Shown one piece after another: positions 52,822 through 63,998 of a stretch of DNA of 64,000 bases. Origin of the DNA: Blepharisma japonicum (Eukaryota > Ciliophora > Heterotrichea > Heterotrichida > Blepharismidae); the NCBI GenBank assembly GCA_949751835.1, contig CATKHK010000036.1, forward strand, positions 310,001 to 374,000, read 5' to 3'. The first letter of the stretch is position 1. Every line of letters starts with the position of its first letter. Made by a program: the position numbers and the translations under genes. The notes below the pieces were generated by a model. That model ran no database searches. It saw only the letters and a program-made list of their open reading frames with translations, and was not told where the DNA came from.

Positions 52822-53640
52822 TTATTTAGCAAATTCTTATAATTACAGATTTCAAGCTGAGTATTTTAAAATCATCATTAGCATAATGGTAGACAAATAG
52901 ACTACTTAAAACCGCCTTAAATCTGATATAACCATCATTTAGCAGCAGCTAGCAAAAAATCAAAAATCCAAAATAAAGACATCATAGCTGTTTTCAACAC
53001 AGACAAAACAATGAGTCTAAAATTAAGCACCCAAGCATTGCCAAGCTTAGAGGAGAGATTTTTAGAAGGATTTGATATAGGAATCTTGTGAAAACCTATT
53101 ACAGCTGAAAGTATATATGATTTAGAAAGAGATGGCGATATGGCAAAAACGATCGAATATTCGAGCAAGCATTTATAGAATACTCTCAGTCAAACATAAG
53201 CTTATTCAGTCTGTTACTCAAAATAATGGAGGTTTTGGAGCAAATCAAGATACTAAACTTTTTATTATATTATTAGATAGGATGAACATAATTGATTTCA
53301 TATAAAGAAATCTATCTTTTCACTTTCCCAAATGTCAAAGATATAGGATTTTGCCTCATTTTTTCATATTGAAAATCAGAAAGGGAAAATTATTATTGAT
53401 TAATAATATTGAAGATTAGAAGCAAAAGCTACATAAATGTTTTCAGAAAAGGGCTATGAAATGCATATCTATTTTTGAAGATATTGAAGAACGTTGCAGA
53501 TCTCTAAAGGTTTATAAAAGAAGTGCTGCTAGATATACAACCTTTAGATCATTTTTATTCATAATTGACTACCTTAATTAAATCTAAAAAACAATTTCTT
53601 CTAAATTTATATCTCATTTAATAATTTCATTAATTCTTTA
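52822..53640. other. Gene-free stretch with decayed coding sequence
   Basis: 819 bases between the divergent USP and kinesin genes. Most of it is the remnant described at 52919-53580. A tRNA-like string near 52870 was rejected. Both flanking promoters should lie at the ends. Confidence 0.5.
52919..53580 (+). pseudogene. Decayed protein gene, family unknown
   Basis: Long coding-like stretches occur on the plus strand but no frame stays open throughout: IIAVFNTDKTMSLKLSTQAL with ERFLEGFDIGILWKPITAES, then a piece with NNGGFGANQDTKLFIILLDR, then KCISIFEDIEERCRSLKVYK and YTTFRSFLFIIDYLN. Breaks are not explained by 15-nt introns. Base composition is coding-like. It appears to be a relic of one gene of ~200 residues; what it encoded is not recognisable. 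Confidence 0.5.
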
Positions 53641-55539
53641 ATGGAAGGAGAAGATCATAAAGAAGAACATTTTACAGTTGCTATAAGAGTTAGGCCTTTT
53701 ATTGCAAGAGAATTAGAAAGCGCAGCGAAACTTGGATGGGAACTCCCAGGTCCAACTTCTATTAAGGAAACTAATGGAGATAGAATGTTCATTTATGATA
53801 ACGTCTTCGACCAAACCACCAGTACCCAAATCCTCTATGAAGAAATCTGTGAAAAAATTGTATGAAAAACTCTAGAAGGCTACAATGGTTGCATTTTTTG
53901 CTATGGACAGACAGGCAGTGGTAAAACCTTTACAATGCAAGGGTCCAGAAAAGACAGTCCAGGAATAGTCCCTTTATCAATTGATTCAATTTTTACTTAT
54001 ATTCAGCAAACCCCTGATAAGAGTTTTTTGCTCAGATGTTCTTACCTAGAAGTATATAATGAATGTGTCAATGATTTATTAAACCCTTCTCTCCTTAACT
54101 TGCAAATCCAAGAAGACAAACAGGTATCATTTAACTAGAGCGGTGTTAAAATAGTAGGAGCCACTGAAACAGTATGCACGTCAATTAGCCAAGTGAACTC
54201 ACTCCTCTATTTGGGAGAGACTCATAAACAAATTGCAAGCACCAATTTCAACATGAGAAGCTCGAGGTCTCACACGATTTTCAGAATGGTTATAGAGTCA
54301 AAAAACAGAGGTGAAGGCGATAGTGGTCTGAATGTCGCCACACTGAATTTGATTGATTTAGCTGGAAGCGAAGGAGCCAATGCCCATGGATCTGCTGCAT
54401 CAGTTCACAGAACAAGGGAGATGAGCTTTATTAACAAGGTGAATTTTATATAGAGTCTGCTTACCCTATCAACAGTAATCATGAGGCTGAGTGATAGAAC
54501 GAATAGCACACCTATCCCATATAGAGACAGCAAACTAACTAGACTTCTGCAGCCTTCTTTACAGGGCGAGTCTAAAGTTGTAATTATTTGCAATATTTCA
54601 CCAAGCCTTGATTCTTATGAAGAGTCTTCGTCCACTCTTAAATTCGCACAAAGAGCAAAAAAAATAAAGCAGATAATTGCAAAAAATGAAATACATGACA
54701 GCAAAACACTGATAGTGAAGTATGAAGCAGAAATTAAAACACTCCAAGAAAAGCTGAGAGAAATGGAAACTAAGTTGTTTGAAGAGGCAGGGAGTCAAGA
54801 TAACAAAGAAACAGTGGTGAAAATGGAATTAAAGCTGTCCACAATCCAAGAAGAGAAGGACCAACTTGATACCAAGATGGAAAGTCTTATGCAGGAAAAG
54901 CTGGAAATGCAAAGTGAATTAGAAAGGCTGAGATCAATGATTTTAGTATCTGAAAATGTTAAAATTAACTCAGAAAGCAATGATGCTGAGCAATTTACTG
55001 AAAATAATTCAAAGCTTAATGATAGAAGAAGAGTAAGGCTAAGTGTTATGAGGGAAAGCATATCAGGATCAAGGCAATCGATAGCCAGAGTTTCATATAG
55101 ACCTTCAGAAATATTATTAAAATCTGGCAGTGACATAGAAAGCCGCTTTAGAAAATTCCCCACAATAGATGAAAGTAAAGTTCCTGAAATTTCTGATTCA
55201 GGGGATTTTCGTGAAACAATGCTGCTTGATAAACTAGATAACTTAAAAGAGCTGCTTGAAAGCGAAGAGCCATTAGAGAGGATGTCAATGATGCTGACAC
55301 CTCAGGATATTCAAGAAGCAAGGGATTTTATAAGGAATTCAGACGTTCATGAAAATAAAGAAGAGCCACAAATAGATTTTATTGCAATCATTCAAGAGCA
55401 GGATGGAATCATACAAAGCCTGCAAAGCGTTATTGAAGAAAAAGATGAGCAAGTAGCGCTACTTAAAGATGAACTAGAACTCTGTAGAACAAATTTGGCA
55501 AGGATCCAAAAGCAACTGAAAGAAACGAAAAATAAATAG
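53641..55539 (+). CDS. Kinesin, N-terminal motor, kinesin-7/CENP-E-like
   Basis: 622 residues after two 15-nt introns (54124-54138, 54439-54453). P-loop GQTGSGKT, switch I NMRSSRSH, switch II DLAGSE, then INKSLLTLSTVI and the neck YRDSKLTRLLQPSLQG. The motor occupies ~1-340; a coiled coil follows, then a basic Ser/Arg patch (RRRVRLSVMRESISGSR) and a final coiled coil. The loop RTREMSFINKSL resembles kinesin-7. TGA at 53863-53865 (KIVWKTLEGY) is Trp; the stop is TAG at 55537-55539. Plus-end-directed microtubule transport or division is likely. Confidence 0.95.
54124..54138 (+). other. 15-nt intron, kinesin gene
   Basis: GTATCATTTAACTAG. Removal joins IQEDKQ to SGVKIVGATE, as in kinesin motors. 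A at position 10. Confidence 0.93.
54439..54453 (+). other. 15-nt intron, kinesin gene
   Basis: GTGAATTTTATATAG. Removal joins SFINK to SLLTLSTVI, the conserved INKSL motif. A at position 10; the only intron starting GTG rather than GTA. Confidence 0.93.
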
Positions 55540-55568
55540 GCAATATCTAATTATATAAATTATTATTA

Positions 55569-56408
55569 ATGGAAAAATTCACGAATTATGATGAAAGTCT
55601 GCCTTACTCGCTAAAAACAGTGTTTTTTGCTAGTAACTTGCCACAAATAAGCCCTACAAAGCCTAAAACCCAGAAAGAAGGAAGAAGAAATAACCCTTAT
55701 TATGCAAGTTTTGATAATTCTCAGACTAAAAGAATCAAAGATTATAGTGTTTATCAATGAAACGATGGGATTTTTGAGCTAAAAGACCAAGAATCGTCTT
55801 TTACAGAAAAAATTAATTACAGTGGTTGCATTCCAAAGATTTCTCCGATAGAGCAGAGAATAGCGTTTCAACAAGCACGACTCTTGAAAGTGCCATTAAA
55901 AGATAATGACAATGACAGTCTCCAACATTTCAAGAAACTCATTGAAAAGTCTTTGAATAAATCAAGAAAAACTGCAAAAATAACCGAAAATACGCAATGC
56001 ACTCCAGATATTGAGAAAATTGATATCAGTAAATTTTTGGATATCAATAAGCCTCGACCCAAGCCCAAAAAACTGCATTTATTAAAAAACGAAAAGAATA
56101 ATGCTATAAGTCCTTACAAACGATTTTTAAATAGAATCCCAACTCTAAACAACCCATATAAACGGGCATGTAAATCTCGATCAGGATCACTTATGAATGA
56201 AAGTTTAACTGTAAGGCAAATAAATTCTCATAGGGAAAATTCCTTTAAGGATCAAAGCAATGAACAAATTTTGAATGGAATTAGAGACAGTCTCCTCTAT
56301 CTTCCATATACTCATAAAAGAGCAGCTAAGCATAGAAAATCTAAAGAGAGTGTCTATACAGAATCTTCTGGTGAGGAACTGTTACTGGATAGCAAATTAA
56401 ATTCATAA
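55569..56408 (+). CDS. Unknown basic protein, 279 residues
   Basis: Not recognised. ATG 55569 (MEKFTNYDESLPYSL), TGA at 55758-55760 (SVYQWNDGIF) read as Trp, TAA at 56406-56408. Lys/Asn/Ser-rich, with basic clusters (KPRPKPKKLHLLKNEKN, KRAAKHRKSK) and short hydrophobic patches. It follows the kinesin by 29 bases on the same strand; co-regulation is possible but not shown. Confidence 0.7.
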
Positions 56409-56462
56409 CATGCTAATTAAAATTTTACTAAAAATTTATATTTATTTAGTAACTTATAAAAC

Positions 56463-57386
56463 ATGTTCGAAGCTCTTTACAAAATCCCAGAAATCAAAGA
56501 GTTTTTAGCATGTTTTCCGAGGGAGCAATGAAGAGGTTGTATTGAGGCGAGTATAGTTCTTGGCATAAGATGGACTATTAGTCGATTTCCTAATGGGTGC
56601 ACATATAGTCAACTTAAATCAGAGGCAAAATCAAATTTTCAATGAACTCAAAAAAGAGCTTCCGCAAACTGAGAAGAACACTACAAACCTAACAGAAACT
56701 CTTTCAGCAGTGCAAAAATTTCTGAGAACTGGTTATCAAAAGAAAACAGAAAACACTCGAAAACAATGAATGAGCAAAAGATTCCAAATCGCCTCAAATG
56801 TGTTAGCTCAAAAATCAAAAACGAAATCCACCGCGATATTGCCTTATATAAATTCAAAATGAACTCTTCAAGAAACTCGTTAATCGAAAAAAGCGCCGAA
56901 ATTGAAAAAATAAACAGTGGTGTACAAACAGAAAGAGCCTCACTTCCAATAAATACAGTTGATGATTTTACTCCTCATATAAACGATGAGAATTTTTCTA
57001 GTCTTGACTATAGTGAATCTTTCAAAAAGAAAAACAAGAGAAAGCATAAGAAAAAATTTTCAATTACTGAAGGCATTAAAGAGCCAAATACCCTTTCTAT
57101 AGAAGATGCCCAAGATATATTTACTTATATAGCGAATGGAAAAGATAGCCCTTTAAAAGTGAAAACTAATGGCATAAGATTGCCTGATAGAGAGAAAAAT
57201 GATAAAAGTGTAGTTGATATAGCTGATAGGTTTTTAAATAATCCTATGGCTTCTTATTTATCCAAAGAAAAAAGTTCAATTTCAGGTTTGCATTCTCCTA
57301 AATTTATAGAGCGGCTTTTAATACCTAAAAGTAACCCTACTTCCAGGCCTGAGACAACAAGTCCTTCTTATTTATTTGATTTTTAA
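56463..57386 (+). CDS. Unknown protein with ordered N-terminus, 307 residues
   Basis: The frame starts at ATG 56463 (MFEALYKIPEIKEFL) and crosses four TGA codons read as Trp (EQWRGC, NFQWTQ, SANWEEHY and others) before TAA at 57384-57386. The first ~60 residues (ACFPREQWRGCIEASIVLGI, then RWTISRFPNGCTYSQL) look like a compact helical domain. The rest is Lys/Ser/Asn-rich, with a basic run KKKNKRKHKKK. The TGA-containing part has coding composition, so the longer model is preferred over the ATG at 56766. No family named. Confidence 0.7.
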
Positions 57387-57455
57387 TAATTTAATTAATT
57401 TCATATTTATTTTCCATATCAATAACTATCATTACTTGTTGTTGCCATAATATAA

Positions 57456-58508
57456 ATGCATTTCACATTATTTCTGTCACTTGCCACTACATTGGTGTAT
57501 GCAAACTTTTACAATCCAAAGCTGAAGCAAGGCACGCTGACTTGCAATTCTTACGGTTGTCCTCCGACAAATTCAACGATACCTACTGATCATTGTGTAG
57601 TAGCGAACGGTGCTAATTATTATGTTTCTCCTTGTTCAAAGGCTTCAACTCCATATTGCAACACAACTACAGGGTTATGCACAGCAAATCCTACCACATC
57701 GATTCTTTCATACCCAGGTGAAACTTGTATAAGCAGCTCTAATTGCTACAATGGTGCTTCTTGTAACAAAGGGATCTGCTCTGGGAATTCTTACCTTCAA
57801 GCATGCTCTTCTCACGAAGACTGCAGTCCAGGGTTAATGTGTGGACAATCAAATAAATGCATTGGACAGCTAGGCATTGGAGATAGCGGCTGTAGAGATT
57901 ATCATGACTGTGTCAACTATGCTTCTTGCAATTTAACATACAGCTCATTAAATGGTATTTGTGTCCAATATGCGACTTTAAAGAACGGAGTTGTAGTCAC
58001 AGATTGTGAAAATGGGTTTTCCCATATGTGTGCTTCAGCAACATGCTTGAAAACTGGGGACGATTTTTATTCAACAATTGGAGTCTGCATTGATGCACCT
58101 ATATCTACTCGTGCTATGCCTGCCAACTGCACCGCCGATACAGACTGTCAAGGCAAAAATTCAGATGGACTATTCTTAAGCGCCTGCGAATGTGGCTACA
58201 CAAATCCAGGAACTGCCTTCTGCAAGCCTTTTATTGGAGATGCACAAGGTCAGAATTTTATTAAAGCTTGGGTTAATGCAATGAAAACAACTAATAAAGT
58301 CTGCAATACAGCCAGAAGAGCTGCCAACGCATGCTTAACTGTTGCAGGAGCTTATGAGTCAGCATTAATGGCAACCTGGGAGTTTGACTACTATACAGCC
58401 CTTCAAGGAAACGACGCATGCGTTAAAGCTGTTATTACTGATGATTACTGGCAGCCTTCTGGAAGCATTTTCTTAATGCTCTCCTGCATTTCTGCTTTAT
58501 TCATATAA
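57456..58508 (+). CDS. Secreted cysteine-rich surface protein, probably GPI-anchored
   Basis: 350 residues. Begins with a signal peptide (MHFTLFLSLATTLVYA, likely cut before NFYNP). About 30 cysteines sit in repeated pairs (CISSSNCYNGASC, CSSHEDCSPGLMC, CRDYHDCVNYASC), similar to disulfide-rich repeats of ciliate surface and extracellular proteins. The C-terminus GSIFLMLSCISALFI is a short hydrophobic end typical of a GPI-attachment signal. N-glycosylation sites such as NST and NLT occur. Likely at the cell surface; ligand unknown. Confidence 0.88.
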   Translation: MHFTLFLSLATTLVYANFYNPKLKQGTLTCNSYGCPPTNSTIPTDHCVVANGANYYVSPCSKASTPYCNTTTGLCTANPTTSILSYPGETCISSSNCYNGASCNKGICSGNSYLQACSSHEDCSPGLMCGQSNKCIGQLGIGDSGCRDYHDCVNYASCNLTYSSLNGICVQYATLKNGVVVTDCENGFSHMCASATCLKTGDDFYSTIGVCIDAPISTRAMPANCTADTDCQGKNSDGLFLSACECGYTNPGTAFCKPFIGDAQGQNFIKAWVNAMKTTNKVCNTARRAANACLTVAGAYESALMATWEFDYYTALQGNDACVKAVITDDYWQPSGSIFLMLSCISALFI

Positions 58509-58532
58509 GAGTTAATTTATTCTTAAAATAAT

Positions 58533-59984
58533 TTATACCTTAGCTTCTTCTTGTGTAGTTGGTTTTTGAAGTCTTTCTTTTAACTTATCGAAAATTGCAA
58601 GAAGTTCTTTGTCTACTTGTTCTGAACGAATGAAAATATCAATATAAACCAAAGCTTTGTTTACCTCGTATTTCTCATAAGCTAGTTTAAATGCTTCTCT
58701 CAGCTCCCAGAAAAAATCACTTTTTGGATAAATGCTGCATGCTGTTATAAGCTTTCACAATGCTTTAGAGCTTAATTCGCCTAGCTCCATAACTCTTTCA
58801 GAAGCACAATTAAAAATTTCTTCATCAAATTTATTTACCTTGTAAAAACCGAAGGCAAAGAGACTGATGACATGACTGTCGACATTTTTGTAATAAAGTT
58901 TGAATTTCCGTTTACAGACTTCTCATAAATCATCTGCTTTTATTTCTGCGATCCCAAAGATGTATGCTATAAGACTAAGCTCTTTAGGCTGAAAATCATT
59001 GATAGATGCTAAAATTCCAGGAAGAAGATAGCTTATAACTGCTTTTGAGTCATCCAGTTCATGGTATGAATTGAGAATAAGCATTATATCCCTTGGGTTT
59101 CTTAATTGTGAATGGTTTTTTATGATACATTCAGTTAGGGCAGGCTTGAGGTCTTCGGAAAGCCATCTATGATGTCCCATTATGTCACATAAATTTGCAA
59201 TTTCCTTGGAGTCTGCTGAAACGATATCATCGCAGATTGATAATATTAATGGCTTTAATGATTCATGATCAGGTTCTTTTCCTAAATATCTCAGCAATCT
59301 TGAACGATGAATAAGGCTTAGAGAACTTAATCTTCTGTTGATTTCACCTTTTGATTTTTCAATAAAATTGGTTAGCTGGCCTAAAGGCATAAAAGCTTGA
59401 ACCAATCCAACCAACTGTGCGTCTGTTGCTTTTCCTAAGTTTGATAATGCTTTTTTAGCAAGAGCTTGATAGAGATTGGGCTTTGAATAATTCGCTGTTC
59501 ATAGTATCCTTACAAGCCAATGAATATTTTCAGGATGTAGCTGATCTTTTAGCTTAAAGGTCCTATTAGCTACAGTATTATAAAAATCTGACCCACCTTT
59601 GTATCGCTTTCAAAATATTTTTGCATAATTTACAAATAAATCTTGGTCGCACGATTCTAATTGCTGAAGAACATAAGGCTCAGCAATTAGAAAGAGCTTA
59701 TCACCATAAATTGTTTGAGAAAAAGCTTGAAGAGTGTCTAGAGAAGACCAAGGACTGTTTTTGATAAGATCCTCTCCTAGAGAGGCCAAAGATTGCCATG
59801 TTTGATCATCATGAATTTGAGGTTTATCCCAATAAAGTTTGATAAGATTAGGAAATTCTTTGATTTCTAAGTCAGTCCCTTCTAAAGATTCTGGGAGTTT
59901 ATATTCTTTGTGTGTGCCTTGTATTAATGCTTGCCTATATTGTGCTAGTTCACTTGCCCTACAAATTCATCTCATGATAATCAT
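58533..59984 (-). CDS. Helical-repeat protein, possibly mitochondrial RNA-binding
   Basis: 483 residues; starts MIIMRWICRASELAQYRQ (a basic, mitochondrial-leader-like N-terminus) at 59984 and ends in TAA at 58533-58535. Most of the chain is short paired helices in repeats (LYQALAKKALSNLGKATDAQ, ELSLIAYIFGIAEIKADDLW, LLPGILASINDFQPKE) that resemble the FASTK/heptatricopeptide class of organellar RNA-binding proteins. Five or more TGA codons are Trp. Family call is by repeat look only. Convergent with the secreted protein gene, 24 bases apart. Confidence 0.72.
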
Positions 59985-60088
59985 TTGGTATTTTATACCA
60001 AATATTAAAATTGAAAGTATTACTCAAAAATAATTAATAATAAAGAAGCTTATTAAAGCAAATTTTATGCTATATTCTAATATATACA

Positions 60089-63000
60089 TTAATTCTCAGC
60101 TTCTTTCAGGTATTCGTTTTCAATTCTTTTAAGCTCTACCTTATAAATTGACCATGCCAGCATAGAAAACTCGAAATTTTTTGCATTCATGCCTAACTCA
60201 CAAGCCCTTAATCGCTCTTCCCACTCATCTTCTGGCAGACTTTTCCATTTTTTATTTTCATTATTTTTCATAACTGAGATAATGTTGAATAGATTTTCTT
60301 TTTCATTGGATATTTTTTCTCTAGCATTATCAAATGTAAAGCCAGGTGGGCTACTATAAAATAGCCTCACGTCTTGCAGTGAAAATAAATTGCTATCAAT
60401 GCATTTAAGCACAAGCTCCTCTAACATTACTACTTCATTCTGAAATAGTGATGCAAGATCTTTTAGTTTTGTGTTTTCATAGTCAATATCTTCATCTTTG
60501 GCAGGAATAGAGATCTTTTGTTTAAGAATGTGTCTAATCAAAATAAAGAGCATTCTTTTAGAAATAGTTCCATCAACGCCATATCCAACTGCCTTCACCA
60601 ACATCTCGATTCCGTCTTCTATTTTTTTTTGAAAGTCTTCATAATGATCAACAATTATTTGCAAAAATATTTCAAGATCAATTAGCCCACAAGCATTGAT
60701 TCGTTTTGGATCTGGCTTATTTTTAGATTCAACCTCGGCTTGAATTTTTTGAATGACACTTCTTTCGAAAAAATCAAGTTTTTCTTTAATGCATTCATAA
60801 GCCCTGTTGATTGGAAACATATTATGCTCTGCGCTTTCTTCGTACCAAGTCATAATCCCAACTTTGGAAATTAGCATGTGATGTAAGCAATTCAGGTATA
60901 AAGAAAGGCTAACTCGGCTGTAATTTCCTTTTTTTATATAGTCTCCACATTCTAAAAATCGTAAAAATACCTCAGATCTAGCTTGCTCAGAATACACAAA
61001 CAATGATGCCATAAAGTCCAGAAATTTTTTATCGCAAACAGTCTTTAACTTATACCGTTGATCAAATTCATCAAAGGCTAACTCCAGGAGCTCAAATGTT
61101 TCATCAGCTTTTAACTTTTGAAAAGCCACTTGGTATATAGACGCTAACAATTTATTAACCAGCCTGAAGCTCATTGATGATCTTTTTTTGACTTTTTCAA
61201 GGCTTTTTGACATCATTTTTCCAAAAAGGCCGAAAACATAATGAGACTTTTTGTGAGCTGCTACATGACTAACTGGATGATGAAAATTAAATTCATCAAA
61301 TTTTGTGGTTTCTTTATAGTATTTTTTGTCTTTGCTGACGTTAAATGATTTCTGGGATTTTCATATAGAGCTAGATGACCTACGAGAAAAATCTTCAGAC
61401 CTTCTACTTCTGTCTTCAGGGATTTCAGGGACTTCTATTGGAGGGATTTCTTTAGTGATATTTGATTCTTCGTCTTCTGAGTAGTCAGACTCTGACGAAA
61501 AGTATGATTCAGATATTGTTTTCTCATTAAGAGCTTTGACATAGCCTTCGATTTGTCCTTCTTCTTTGCCAAGATTTTCTCCAGCAGTAAATCCTTGCGA
61601 TTTTCCAAATTCTATCCCAGACAAAAATCCATCTTTCCAAGAGTTCTTGTTTCCGTCATCAGGGATAAGAGTTCTTATAGTTTCAAGATCCAGATCAGCA
61701 AAGCTTTGAATAGAAATATTAGATAAACTTTCTGGTATTTTTGGAATTACTGAAATAGATCTTCTTTTAACTTCTTTTAAGGGAGATAAAAGCGATTGAA
61801 CAACGTTTTGTTTCTTCATCTCTATATCTTTGTTCATTTTTTCTAGGAATTGCTTTCTCAGCTCAATTTCTTTATCAAGCTTCCCAATTTCTTCCATTTT
61901 GGATTGGAAGATTTTTTCATTATCAAACATTTCAAGATCCTCAGAAGCCATCGTTTGATATCTTACTCCAAATGAACCAATCCTATGCATTGGCGTTCCT
62001 AATCCACTCTGAAAAATATTATGCTCAGTGATAACTGAAATATTTGACACCATGCTTTGGTCAGCTATGCTGGCAGCATCCTCATTATTTTTTTCAGTAG
62101 GAATATTATTGTTTTCTAAAGTATTATCAAGTTCTTCGATAGTTTTTGCTTCCTTGATGATTACTACTTGGTTTGTGAACTGCCTTTTTAGTTCTGTTGG
62201 ACCAGATACATGGTTTTCAGTAAAAGACATTTCTGAGGAAACTTCGTTTTCGCTCTGTGAGATAGGGTTTTCCCTAACCATTGTAGAAGACCTAGCCATT
62301 ATTTTTTCAGTAGGGTCTAATGGTGGCTCAATGCTATTCCGAAAAGACAGTTCATGGGCTAAAACATTTATTTTTATATTCGAAGTGTCAAAGATTTCTT
62401 TATCAGGCTCTTCCATAATGGCAGACTGATCGTTCATGACTTCATAAAGAAGTTCCTCGAACTCAACTTGTATTTCTTTATCATTTATTTTATTCTCAGC
62501 CACATTTTGATCTTGTGGCGCTACTTTGTATTCTAAATTTTCAGGACTTGAGGACGGCTCTCCCCCAAATGCCTTTTCAAAGACTGAAGGGTCTTTGCTT
62601 TGACTATTTTCTTTAGCCATATTCATTAAAGTTTTTCTAATATTAGTTCTTCTTCTTGCATTTTGCCTTCAATTCACAACAGAAATTGGGGTATTTTCAT
62701 TTTTCCCAGTAGTTTTCATACTATGTTTTTTACTGAGCTTCGCCATTTCATTGAATTTTTTATTCCATAATTCTTGTTGTTCATTAAAAGATCTAATAGA
62801 ATCTTTCCATCGAAGCTTGTACACCCTTATATCTCCTTTGAGCTTGCTAATAATTTCATCTTTAGTTTTAAGGTTGCTTTTTCATTCCTGGCTTTCTTTA
62901 TTATGATCTTCAGCAGCTCTTTCCTGCAAGTTTTTCATTTCTTCGATTTCTTTGCTATGCTTCTCTTCAATTTCTTTCACATAATTAAGCATTTTGTCTT

Positions 63001-63730
63001 CTTTTTTTTGGTAAACACCTGGCTCTTTTGATAGTAGCTCTTTTAAGAGGTCACCTCTTTCTTTGCATTGAACAGTTACTTGTCGGATCATTTCTTTGCA
63101 GCACATGGAAAATACCATTTCCACTTGGTCAGGGTCATCATAGGTTTTGTTCATTTTTTCATATCAGTCTTTGAGCATCACTACTTCTTGCCTGCCTGAG
63201 GGGTTTCCCAAGTCAAGCCATTCTGGAGTTTCTGGTATATTTGAATTTACTTGTGAAATAAAGTCAAAATTTACCATTGAGTTTGAGCCTCTTGATTTTA
63301 AAGGATGCTTAAGCTTTTTCTCAATTACAAAATCCAAGCAGTTTTCTCTAATACAATGATTAGGAAAATTCACTTCGTGAGGAGACAGAATAGGCGAGGC
63401 TATGAAATCTGTTGATTCCATTAATTTTTTTAAATGATCAATATCTGACGGAAGTGCTGGCAAAGTACCTGAAGAATTTCTTTTTAGTTTATCTTTCAGG
63501 TGTGAAACATCTCTTGTATTCAGAAAAATATTCGATTTTTCGCTTTCTTTAAATTTTACATTTTCCTGCCTCAGTAATTCTCGGATTTCTTCTGCTCCCA
63601 TTGTTCTTAGTGAGTCTAGATCAATTTTGCTTTTATTTCGCCTTTGGGTTGCCTTCAAAATCAGCCTGTTGGAATATACAGGGCTCCTAGCATCATCTCT
63701 TATATCTCCTAATAATTTACTACGATACAT
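60089..63730 (-). CDS. AXDND1-like protein with axonemal dynein light-chain (p28-like) domain
   Basis: 1213 residues in one intronless frame. Around residues 170-300 lies the p28/DNALI1-type axonemal dynein light-chain domain; EMIRQVTVQCKERG near 215 matches the conserved ELIRQVTINCAERG of DNALI1, and a coiled coil with EIEEKHSKEIEEM follows. A long acidic disordered middle and a helical C-terminus (~840-1213) complete it. This length and layout match AXDND1 rather than the ~250-residue p28. TGA at 63155-63163, 62882-62884, 62671-62673 and 61361-61363 are Trp. Start is ATG 63730; MGAEEIREL at 63601 is an alternative. Confidence 0.82.
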
Positions 63731-63734
63731 TTTA

Positions 63735-63998
63735 TTAATAAGCACCTGCAGTAAGCTGTTCCAAGAAAGCTTGAAAATGTTCCTTCCTAACCTCTATATA
63801 AGTGTCTTCAAAGAAATCCCTCCTAAAATCAGCTTCAACTGCTTGGGCTGCTTCATGAAATCTCCACCCAAAGTCATTTCTCTGCTGCACTGCACTTGTA
63901 ACTCCTGTGACTAGAAAAGTGTTTCTTGATGTGTTTAAAACACATAAAACCATTGGCTTTGGCCTGATATTGCTTCGGAGCTCTCTATAAGCTTCCAT
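63735..63998 (-). CDS. Unknown protein, 87 residues visible, may be 5'-truncated
   Basis: Open to the right window edge; an ATG occurs at 63996-63998, so it may be complete or continue outside. The chain RPKPMVLCVLNTSRNTFLVT, then FGWRFHEAAQAVEADFRRDF looks like a folded alpha/beta protein. Ends in TAA at 63735-63737, four bases before the ATG of the AXDND1-like gene. Family not recognised. Confidence 0.6.
   Translation of the reverse strand: MEAYRELRSNIRPKPMVLCVLNTSRNTFLVTGVTSAVQQRNDFGWRFHEAAQAVEADFRRDFFEDTYIEVRKEHFQAFLEQLTAGAY

Noticed and set aside
52866-52935. tRNA-like string (TAGCATAATGGTAGAC resembles a D-arm)
   Set aside because: No matching T-arm (GGTTCRAAT) follows at the right distance and the acceptor ends do not pair convincingly.
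63709-63723. 15-nt GT...AG string GTAGTAAATTATTAG at the start of the AXDND1-like gene
   Set aside because: It has T, not A, at position 10 and no in-frame stop, so nothing requires its removal; left as coding.
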